DNA from: Dactylonectria macrodidyma
Lineage: Eukaryota > Ascomycota > Sordariomycetes > Hypocreales > Nectriaceae
DNA: 64,000 bases
Reading direction: 5' to 3'
Assembly: GCA_020744425.1 (NCBI GenBank)
Contig: JAGMUV010000002.1
Coordinates: 4,508,501-4,572,500, forward strand
Position numbers and translations under genes: made by a program. The notes below the pieces were generated by a model that saw only the letters and a list, made by a program, of their open reading frames with translations, was not told the origin of the DNA and did not search any database. Shown here one piece after another: positions 57,013-64,000 of this stretch (position 1 is its first letter; each line of letters starts with the position of its first letter).

Positions 57013-58179
57013 TCAACCTCGTTTTCGTAGCACTCGCCCTGTGCTTGCAGCGGGAGCCGCTGGGGTGGCAGCTTTTGTAGCCGCCTTTCTAGTCCCCCCT
57101 GTAACTCCTTTCCTGATGGAACTCATCACTCCCTTCTTGGCCGGAGCCGCCTTTGCTGCAGCCCCCCGCTTCACCACCGTTCCGGTGCTAGCCTCACTGG
57201 TCTCACTGTTACCACTGACTCTGCGAGCGTTTCTCGTAGCAGGCCGAGATGCAGGGGCTCGAGATGCTGTAGTGGTAGCCGCCCGTTTGGTCCGGGGGGG
57301 AGGAGCTGTGCCACTGGAGCTGGAGCTGGCGTTTGAAGTTGCTGTCACCTTCCGTGCTGCTCCAGCGCGTGTTGCCTTGGCCTTCTCCACCATGTTTGAT
57401 AACACACTTGTCGCGGTGGCGCGCGTCGTTCCAGAGCTCTTTAGAGGTGATGCGGGGCGTGCAATTGCAGATTTGACGGGAGACATAGGTCGGGGTCGGT
57501 TCAGACGTGAATTGGACGAAGTTGGTGACAAAATCTGAGCTGGGCGAACGTCTGCAGTTGGGGCGCCGCGGACTCTCTTCTTGGCATTCTCCAGGGAGTT
57601 CTCCTTGTCTCCCGAGATCGCGTCGCTAATAGAAATGTCAACAACATGGTACGACGTCGCGTCTCATGGCGATTTACTGACCTCATGCGTTTTTGGGCGC
57701 GCGCAGCAGGTTTCACTGAGAGGGTGGTGTTCTGCGCGACTCGCTGAGGGTTTGCGCGAGCAGGAAGGACCTTGGGGGCAACTGCAGCTCTTGCAGATCG
57801 CTTCTCTTCTTGCTCGAGATATTTAGCCAGAAGATCGCCCATCTTGATCTTTCGAAGGGACACGGGGATTCTGTTGATTCGAATCTCGATACGCGACCGG
57901 AGACCTTGCGCCTGGAGGTTGTACTGTGCTCGGAGTCGTCGAGCGCGTTCGGTAACTGGGAGAATTGGTCAACATGACTTCACGTTTCCGCGTCTGGTAG
58001 AAATTCTCCGTACTTTCTAGTTGTAGGTTGTCGATAAGAGCCTGCTTCTGCGCCAGACTGATTGCTCCCTTTCGCTTCTTGATAGGGCTTCGGTGGTGAG
58101 GCGTGGTCGGGCTGCGTACGGGGACTTTCTGGTCATCCATCGCGTCTGATGTTCGCTTCTTCGTTCGTACGGGGGCCAT
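57013..58179 (-). CDS. Borealin/Nbl1-type chromosomal passenger protein
   Basis: Three exons (58014-58179, 57682-57955, 57013-57625) give 350 residues. After a basic start (MAPVRTKKRTSD) comes the Borealin N-terminal helix: SLAQKQALIDNLQLEITERA, RRLRAQYNLQAQGLRSRIEI, and NRIPVSLRKIKMGDLLAKYL (about 40-105). The remainder is Ala/Ser/Thr/Lys/Arg-rich and disordered with SPVK, SPLK and SPTT sites that Cdk or Aurora kinases could use. Borealin/Nbl1 links Survivin and INCENP in the chromosomal passenger complex at centromeres. Both introns (58 and 56 nt) join conserved sequence. A transposon is inserted 158 bp upstream of its start codon. Confidence 0.85.
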
Positions 58180-58337
58180 GTTGGGCGATAGACGCGTCGT
58201 TTTGAGTGTGTGCGTGCCGTGGAAGAGAGATATGTTCAGCAAGGAGTTTGATGTCGAATAAGGAAGTACGAGTGTATGTTACCCCAGGCGCGACTTCAAT
58301 GGTGGAGTCGATCTGAGTAAACAAACCCGATGAGACG

Positions 58338-58346
58338 TTGTAGAGG
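58338..58346. repeat. left 9-bp target-site duplication of the MULE
   Basis: TTGTAGAGG directly before the left terminal repeat; identical to 62817-62825 after the right end. Confidence 0.95.
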
Positions 58347-58440
58347 GGGGGCTCATACAGGCACAGCTAGCTGTGCCAATAAGACCACGTGACTTTTTGC
58401 ACAGCTAGCTGTGCAAATAAGATCTGTTATGTAAGCCCGA
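58347..58440 (+). repeat. left terminal inverted repeat (94 bp)
   Basis: Begins GGGGGCTCATACAGG and ends GTTATGTAAGCCCGA. It holds two palindromes built on GCACAGCTAGCTGTGC (58360-58377 and 58396-58417) with a CACGTG E-box (58386-58391) between them. The inner edge is 91 bp before the transposase ATG, so the promoter probably lies in or next to this repeat. Confidence 0.96.
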
Positions 58441-58531
58441 AAAGGGGTAATACCGCAAATTGGCCCTTCAATTCAACAGTCAACGGCTTCTTCAGCATCA
58501 ATTCAACTTGCCGCGCCTTTCTTCTGCTACA

Positions 58532-61045
58532 ATGAACCCAATTGAGGGCCCCCGTCGCTTCCCTGATGATGCCCTTCCTCCTGAACGCGACTACAACTCG
58601 CTGGAGGAACTACGTGCAGCAATCAATGCTTGGGCAGCGCCACGAGGCTATGCCTTTGTAGTCCAAAAGTCTTGGAAGACCTCTAGTAGAAGAACTGGAG
58701 TTATCTTCGGCTGTGACCGAGGAGGGCGCCCTCCTGGCCCAAAGAAACGGCAACGGCAAACTATATCACGTCGTACGGGATGCCTCTTCTCTGTGATAGC
58801 AATGGAAAGCCTATGCAAGACTGCATGGAGTGTAAGGCATCGTCCTCGGGCTGGCTTTGGTCAACACAATCACGAACCAAGCCTCAGTCAACTGGCACAT
58901 CCAACACATCGTCAGCTATCATCCTCAGATAGATCAACAGTCCAACAACTCGCCAATGCCGGCATTGCGCCAAAGGAGATTAGGTCATACCTACGTATGA
59001 ACTCGGATATAATTGCTACACAGCAAGATATCTATAATTGCATTGCACAGGGCAAGCGAGACCTTGCCGGAGGTCAAAGCAATATGCATGCCCTTGATGA
59101 TCAGCTCAAGAGTGAGGGCTTCTGGAGTCAAATACGCCTTGACGAGAGTAGCAGAGTTACAGCAGTATTATTTGCACATCCTACATCACTGGCATACCTC
59201 AAATTATACCCTGAAGTGCTTATATTGGACTGCACATACAAGACCAATAAGTACAAGATGCCTCTTCTCGATATAGTTGGTGTTGATGCTTGTCAACGAT
59301 CCTTCTGTATTGCATTTGCATTCCTTAGCGGCGAGGAAGAGCATGACTTCATCTGGGCTCTTGAGCGTTTACGGTATATGTATGAGCTTCATGGAGCAGC
59401 CCTTCCCTCTGTAATACTTACAGATCGCTGTCTTGCTTGTATGAATGCTGTTTCCTCTCCCTCTTGCTTCCCTCAGTCAACCCCGATGCTATGCTTATGG
59501 CATATCAACAAAGCAGTCCTGACCTATTGTATGCCCGCATTTACTCGGGATAAAAGCGATTCTCAAGGGCAGAAAGAGTGGAAGGAATTCTACGACTCTT
59601 GGCATGAGATTGTAGCCTCACCGACTGAGGATATCTACAACGAGAGGCTTGAGAAGTTCAAGGACCGTTACATCCCTGGCCATATCAACGAGGTGGGCTA
59701 TATCATGGAGACCTGGCTAGATCTCTACAAAGAGAGGTTTGTGAAGGCGTGGGTTAACCAATACCTTCACTTCGAGCAATATGTGACATCACGGGGCGAA
59801 GGCATTCACAATCTTATCAAAGGTCACCTGAAAACATCGCAAGTTGACCTCTTCGAGGCCTGGAGGATCATCAAGCTTGTTCTGGTAAATCAGCTTGCCG
59901 AGCTCAAGGCAAACCAAGCCAGGCAGCATATCAGCATACCTCTTCAGCTATCTGGGGCATTGTATAGCAACATCTGTGGTTGGATATCACATGAAGCTTT
60001 GCGGAAGGTTGAGGCTCAACGGCAACGACTATCAAGAGAACATCCTGCGTGTACAGGAGTTTTCACTAAGACTCTTGGTCTGCCTTGTGCTCATAGCCTG
60101 AAGCCTTTACTGGACGAGTATCAGCCCCTTCTACTACATCATTTCCATTCACATTGGTATCTCCAACGCTCAGGAAGCGCCCAGCTTCTCATTGAGCCTC
60201 GCAAGCAGTTCGACCGTCTAGCAGCTAGTTCAACGCTGCCACCAAGAAGCACACAGCGTGAGCCTTGTGCATTTGAAGCTGTTGAGAAAGCAGTACAACC
60301 AAAGGCACCGCCAAAGTGTTCGAGATGTCATCAGCAAGGCCACAACATGAGGTCTAAAGCATGCCCCTTACGTTATGAACATCTATTGCAGGCTTCTGCA
60401 CAAACCTCTATAACAACGCATACAACAACACACACATCTACTCGCTCTGTAACCCGCTCATTATCCCCATCATCCCTATCAGGATCCTCTGTAATATCCG
60501 AGATTGTAGCCATTACAACAACACATACAACAACACGTACAGCAACTCGTGTACTATCTCCTCCAGCAGCCAGACCAGCAACTGTTACTACAGCAAATGC
60601 AAGAGCAGTGCCTGCATTACGAGTTGATGACCCCCTTGCTATCTTCCAACGATACAAAGAAGCACGAGAGGCCTGGTATGCTACATTGCCTCGGGGGGCC
60701 ATCAAGACCAATCAACAATACCGGAAGGCTATAGGGCTGCCTACCCGTTACTCTAAAACAGAGTATGACTGGTGCCTTGACTACAAGCAAATGGGGAGGC
60801 ATTGCAGGGAGAAAAACGGCATTAGAGAGTGGACTAAGGAGGAGATGATGAGTTATCTTGATTGGGATAAAGCCGAGAACGAACGGGTTGAACAGAATGT
60901 AGGGAGAGAGAGAGAAGAGCAGCCCTTCGTACAACGGCGAGGGATGCGGCATGTCTGGGATGCTGCTGAAAGAGATCGTGAATTACAGGAGGAATGGTAT
61001 GGAGGTGGGAAAACCCCTCCCCCCCACCAACATTTGCAAGATTGA
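58532..61045 (+). CDS. MULE transposase
   Basis: Single exon for 837 residues from the ATG at 58532 (MNPIEGPRRFPDDALPPERD). The N-terminal FAR1/WRKY-GCM1-like DNA-binding region has LRAAINAWAAPRGYAFVVQK and GCDRGGRPPGPKK. The MULE catalytic core shows the first Asp in LILDCTYKTNKYKMPLLDIV. The second is in VILTDRCLACMNAV, and the likely Glu is in SRGEGIHNLIKGHLK. A degenerate SWIM-like finger follows (TLGLPCAHSLKPLL), then a CCHC-type knuckle (KCSRCHQQGHNMRSKAC). A Thr-rich linker and a basic C-terminal domain close the protein. It would bind the terminal repeats and cut and join the element. No stop or frameshift is present. Confidence 0.93.
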   Translation: MNPIEGPRRFPDDALPPERDYNSLEELRAAINAWAAPRGYAFVVQKSWKTSSRRTGVIFGCDRGGRPPGPKKRQRQTISRRTGCLFSVIAMESLCKTAWSVRHRPRAGFGQHNHEPSLSQLAHPTHRQLSSSDRSTVQQLANAGIAPKEIRSYLRMNSDIIATQQDIYNCIAQGKRDLAGGQSNMHALDDQLKSEGFWSQIRLDESSRVTAVLFAHPTSLAYLKLYPEVLILDCTYKTNKYKMPLLDIVGVDACQRSFCIAFAFLSGEEEHDFIWALERLRYMYELHGAALPSVILTDRCLACMNAVSSPSCFPQSTPMLCLWHINKAVLTYCMPAFTRDKSDSQGQKEWKEFYDSWHEIVASPTEDIYNERLEKFKDRYIPGHINEVGYIMETWLDLYKERFVKAWVNQYLHFEQYVTSRGEGIHNLIKGHLKTSQVDLFEAWRIIKLVLVNQLAELKANQARQHISIPLQLSGALYSNICGWISHEALRKVEAQRQRLSREHPACTGVFTKTLGLPCAHSLKPLLDEYQPLLLHHFHSHWYLQRSGSAQLLIEPRKQFDRLAASSTLPPRSTQREPCAFEAVEKAVQPKAPPKCSRCHQQGHNMRSKACPLRYEHLLQASAQTSITTHTTTHTSTRSVTRSLSPSSLSGSSVISEIVAITTTHTTTRTATRVLSPPAARPATVTTANARAVPALRVDDPLAIFQRYKEAREAWYATLPRGAIKTNQQYRKAIGLPTRYSKTEYDWCLDYKQMGRHCREKNGIREWTKEEMMSYLDWDKAENERVEQNVGREREEQPFVQRRGMRHVWDAAERDRELQEEWYGGGKTPPPHQHLQD

Positions 61046-61592
61046 CGGAAAATGTGATTGGTATTGTGATGGGGTCAACGGTCCACCTAGTGTTTTAATA
61101 CAGTAGAGGCTAGCTGCTAGCCTAGGATGGCCCTACTTAAGGCGATCAGTCTGCCTGACAAATGAAAAGACACGCATTTTCCCTTCTTTAATTTGTATGA
61201 CACCTTTTGTCGCTTGACACTTATTACCCTATAGCTGTCGCAGCAGCTCTTCTCGATATTTCTTTTCTCTTTCTCTCTAGAGACATCAGACAGCAGTATA
61301 TTAATTGCTTTCTGTATCTCAAACCCCCAGGAGACAGCTACTTGCTTGCTTCCTCTTGCCATCTGCCCCTCTCCAGCTCCTACCCTGCGGACGGGTGTGG
61401 TCTACACTAAAGACCTCTTCCACTAACAAAGTATATATCACTAGAAAAAGGAAGAAAAGGCGAATTTCCGAGTATATCTATAATGACCCAATGGTTTGAT
61501 TTGATAGAGTTGTGACTGAGTTGCAGTATTGGGTTAAGTGGGCTTAGTAGCCGTCAATTGAATGAGCGAGAGAGCTACCAAAGCTAAAGAGA
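61046..61592. other. MULE centre between the two convergent genes
   Basis: 547 bp, AT-rich, presumably both 3' UTRs. It contains GGCTAG-CTG-CTAGCC near 61109. A short minus-strand frame here has no support. Confidence 0.6.
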
Positions 61593-62228
61593 TCATTGCC
61601 TTCCCTGCCAATACCACTGAATATAGCTATTTCGATCAACATTCGCGATGTGAACTCCTGCATTCTCTAAAGCTACGATTGTTGGCATATAGGTAGTCAT
61701 CCCTACAGCCGGTGAAGGCCAAGTCGTGTCTGGGACCGTAAATTGCTGATTCCGACATACCTGATCCATAGCCTGAAGGTTGAATGTACTCCAATAGGGA
61801 TTGATATCAGGATTGGCGCGCTGTGGCCGTTGCTGAAGTCGTTGATCCCAATACGCAATACGCCACTCTCCCTCAACCTGATATCCCCATGGGCGTGAGA
61901 TCACAGTAACAGGATCCCCTTGAGGAAGATACTAAGTGTTGTGGGCTCTCACAAGGGCTTGAGGATTCTGGACATAGAGAGCATTGGAGGTGGTTGGATC
62001 ATTTGGCAAGGTATGTTGAACCCACCAATGGAGCATATGCAGAGGATCGGTTGCTGGATAAGGATCATTGGGGCGCCGCTCTCGTTGCTGGTTGCTAGTA
62101 ATGGGATGTAAAGTAGCCCGTATATTCGCAGTTGTAGGATAGACTGCCCCTGCTAGTGTTGATGTATTGTCTACAAAGATTGGGAAGTCTTGAGGGTTCT
62201 GACGCTGACTTTGGTTGCAGTTGTACAT
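61593..62228 (-). CDS. second MULE gene, function unknown
   Basis: Preferred model: exons 61953-62228 and 61593-61877 with a 75-nt intron (donor GTGAGA, acceptor ATATCAG), giving 186 residues. Read without splicing, the same frame runs through but for one TAG at 61932-61934, which falls inside that intron. The protein starts MYNCNQSQRQNPQDFPIFVD and is rich in Asn, Gln, Pro and Thr. It has Trp-rich spots (HMLHWWVQHTLP and, at the very end, YIQWYWQGRQ). I recognise no domain, signal peptide or membrane segment. It points inward from the right terminal repeat, opposite to the transposase, as mudrB does in maize MuDR, but no sequence relation to mudrB is claimed. Alternative: a broken gene with one nonsense mutation. 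Confidence 0.6.
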
Positions 62229-62722
62229 CTTTGCGATACTGTTTGATGAAGGAATAGAGAGCTTCTTTCAAGGGAAAGAGCCCTGCTTTATATAATGCAC
62301 GCGTTGAAGTGATTCACTTGATAGCTATGGACCTGTGGTGTTCAGATGATGCGAGTGTAGGTATTGTACGTTCTTCACGGCCCTGGGCAGACTGGTACGC
62401 TGCCAATAGATGATATATCACATATTGAAGAGCTGTGTATATAGTAAATCACTGTATCTCTTCAATTGTACAAATTGATGCTGTTTCCGTAGATGTCATG
62501 GGCCAGGGCCCATATCCTTGCGGCTGTGCCGCAAGACGTACTAGGCTCGTGCGCGCCAGGCACGAGAAATCGTTCCACAGCTCAGGGGCACTTAGGAATT
62601 TCTTTCTTTCTTCTTCATCTTTGATGTAAATAGCATCCTGGACTAGATAGCTGGAATACAGTTACTAGAGGCCGTTCACAGTAGATTGAATAGTAGAGGG
62701 ATATCTCTTACTCACACACGTA
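62229..62722. other. MULE right subterminal region
   Basis: 494 bp between the start of the second gene and the right terminal repeat. It probably holds the promoter and leader of the second gene. No coding signal. Confidence 0.55.
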
Positions 62723-62816
62723 TCGGGCTTACATAACAGATCTTATTTGCACAGCTAGCTGTGCAAAAAGTCACGTGGTCTTATTGGCACAGCTAGCTGT
62801 GCCTGTATGAGCCCCC
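62723..62816 (-). repeat. right terminal inverted repeat (94 bp)
   Basis: Exact reverse complement of 58347-58440 over all 94 bp; identity stops at the next base inward. It carries the same two palindromes and E-box. Confidence 0.96.
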
Positions 62817-62825
62817 TTGTAGAGG
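62817..62825. repeat. right 9-bp target-site duplication of the MULE
   Basis: TTGTAGAGG directly after the right terminal repeat, identical to the left copy. Confidence 0.95.
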
Positions 62826-63144
62826 CTTTGCCTTAGGTAAGCACAGCTTACCCTGACGCATTTTAGGTGCTCTGGCCGGGTCACCTAAGAAGTACCTAAT
62901 ACATGGGCGCTAGCCTAATCCTCGCCAAACGTCGGGGTCATCGGTACGCCTCTATCAAGCTTGGACTGGTGCTAGGCTGAACTGCCTTACGACACCTGGG
63001 AGCTTCAACGCTTCCAGCCTTCTCACCTTCAACGAAGCTCAACCACACTTGCACGTCGCCCCTCCAATTCCCGATCCGAACACCAGCAACCAGAAACCCG
63101 ACAGCCTCATATTTGCGTAAATCTCACATCGGAAATCCTTCACA
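62826..63144. promoter_or_regulatory. RPN10 upstream region
   Basis: 319 bp between the transposon and the RPN10 start. Before insertion it was joined to 58180-58337 plus one copy of the duplicated target, a shared promoter of about 486 bp for two divergent genes. Confidence 0.55.
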
Positions 63145-64000
63145 ATGGTTCTCGAGGCGGTTATGGTTGTCGTGGACAACAGCGAGAGCAGCAGGAATGG
63201 CGACTACCAACCCACCCGATTCGAATCACAAGCAGATGCTGCCGTCATCCTGTTCCAGACCATTACACAAGGAAACCCAGAGTCTTCTGTGGGCCTGATG
63301 AGCATGGGCGGCAAAGGGCCCGAGGTCCTGGTCACCCTCACGACTGAGCAGGGCAAGATCCTCGACGGCCTGCACCGAACCAAGAAGAAGATTGGAGGTT
63401 CCTCCCACCTTAAGACCGGCATCCAAGTAGCTACTGTATGATAAACCTCTACCGTACCTACAACGTGACGATACTCTGACTGACACATCAAAAGCTCGCA
63501 TTGAAGCACCGACAGAACCGATCGCAACGCCAACGAATAATCGTCTTTGTTTGCTCTCCCGTTGAGGAGACGGACAAGGAGCTCACGACGCTCGCCAAGA
63601 AGATGAAGAAGGCCAACGTCGCCGTCGACTTTATCCTGTTTGGCGACCTCGACGATGACACCACCCAGAAGAAGCTCCAGCTCTTCATCGACACCGTCAA
63701 GACCAACGACGGCTGCCACCTGGTGGTGATCCCCCCCAGCAGCAAGCTCCTTAGCGACCAGTTGATTGCCACCCCCATTCTCCTTGGCGAGAACGCCTCG
63801 GGCAGCGGCGGCGGTGGTGGTGGCGGTGGCGGCAGCAACGAGGATTTCGAGTTTGGTTTCGATCCTGCCATGGAGCCCGAGCTGGCTCTTGCTCTGCGTA
63901 TGAGTATGGAGGAGGAGAAAGCCAGACAAGAGAAGCAGGCGCGCGAAGAGGAGGCGGCCGCTAAGAAGGCCTCCCTCGAGGGTGTCAAGGAGGAGGACGA
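63145..64000 (+). CDS. RPN10: 26S proteasome ubiquitin receptor Rpn10 (3' end cut by window)
   Basis: Two exons seen (63145-63435, 63495 to window end; intron 59 nt); 265 residues plus part of a codon. The von Willebrand A domain fills about residues 1-190: MVLEAVMVVVDNSESSRNGD, VGLMSMGGKGPEVLVTLT, and IIVFVCSPVEETDKELTTLA. A Gly-only linker of nine residues follows, then a ubiquitin-interacting motif (EPELALALRMSMEEEKARQE). Rpn10 sits between base and lid of the regulatory particle and captures polyubiquitin. The stop codon lies beyond the window. Confidence 0.95.

Larger units (their letters stand above)
58347..62816 (+). mobile_element. complete Mutator-like DNA transposon (MULE), 4470 bp
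   Basis: The element is bounded by two identical 94-bp terminal inverted repeats and a perfect 9-bp target duplication, the size expected for Mutator elements. It carries a transposase gene on the plus strand and an unrelated gene on the minus strand, transcribed toward each other. The transposase frame is intact, ends are perfect and no C-to-T decay of the RIP type is evident, so insertion looks recent and the element may be active. It interrupts the divergent promoter between the Borealin-type gene and RPN10. Base and codon use (more A/T-ending codons) differ from neighbouring genes, in line with a foreign or self-replicating origin. Confidence 0.96.

Noticed and set aside
61117..61362. 81-codon minus-strand frame in the MULE centre
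   Set aside because: No ATG-led start of quality, no domain, lies in the presumed 3' UTRs.
61932..61952. 21-nt GT...AG stretch in the second MULE gene as an intron
   Set aside because: Too short for spliceosomal removal; a 75-nt intron from the same donor fits better.
63204..63929. 241-codon antisense frame over RPN10
   Set aside because: Crosses the RPN10 intron and mirrors its exons.

Overview
The window is nuclear DNA of a filamentous ascomycete, most likely a sordariomycete and perhaps in the order Hypocreales. The reasons are gene density, introns of about 48-112 nt with GT...AG ends, conidiation-type and chitinase genes, and fungus-specific families (DUF1746/Dsc4, Ssr4, Pxr1, Tma22). 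The species cannot be told from sequence alone. I modelled 25 protein-coding genes by splicing: 23 host genes (one cut by the right edge) and two in a transposon. No rRNA, tRNA or CRISPR array was seen.

Layout. 0.3-7 kb: RCL1 (rRNA processing) converging on a Dsc4-like membrane protein, then a small conidiation-type gene and PXR1. 7.5-17 kb: an ARS2/SERRATE homologue, a molybdenum cofactor sulfurase and an eight-exon GH15 glycosidase. 17-20 kb: no gene found. 20-29 kb: an SLC35C2/Ymd8-like transporter, an RBM42-type RRM protein and 6-phosphogluconate dehydrogenase. 29-37 kb: Ssr4 (SWI/SNF and RSC subunit), a secreted Asp/Ser-rich GPI-type wall protein and a GH18 chitinase with an unusual repeat-rich N-terminus. 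37-39.6 kb: no gene found. 39.6-44 kb: a CorA-like membrane protein, a small Cys-rich protein and a HAD phosphatase. 44.6-51 kb: TFIIF beta, Elongin A, NEDD8/RUB1 and prohibitin-2. 51-58 kb: a 987-residue methyltransferase-domain protein, TMA22/DENR and a Borealin-type protein. 63 kb to the end: RPN10.

Most host genes are housekeeping genes for nuclear RNA, transcription and ubiquitin or proteasome functions. They lie singly, as convergent pairs, or as divergent pairs sharing promoters (TFIIF beta/Elongin A, Borealin/RPN10).

The outstanding feature is a complete Mutator-like element (MULE) at 58347-62816. It has identical 94-bp terminal inverted repeats, a perfect 9-bp target duplication and an uninterrupted 837-residue transposase gene. 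A second, opposite-strand gene of unknown function (about 186 residues after splicing) points inward from the other end. This convergent two-gene layout recalls maize MuDR (mudrA and mudrB). The element sits in the short divergent promoter between the Borealin-type gene and RPN10. It is the best candidate here for an undescribed system.
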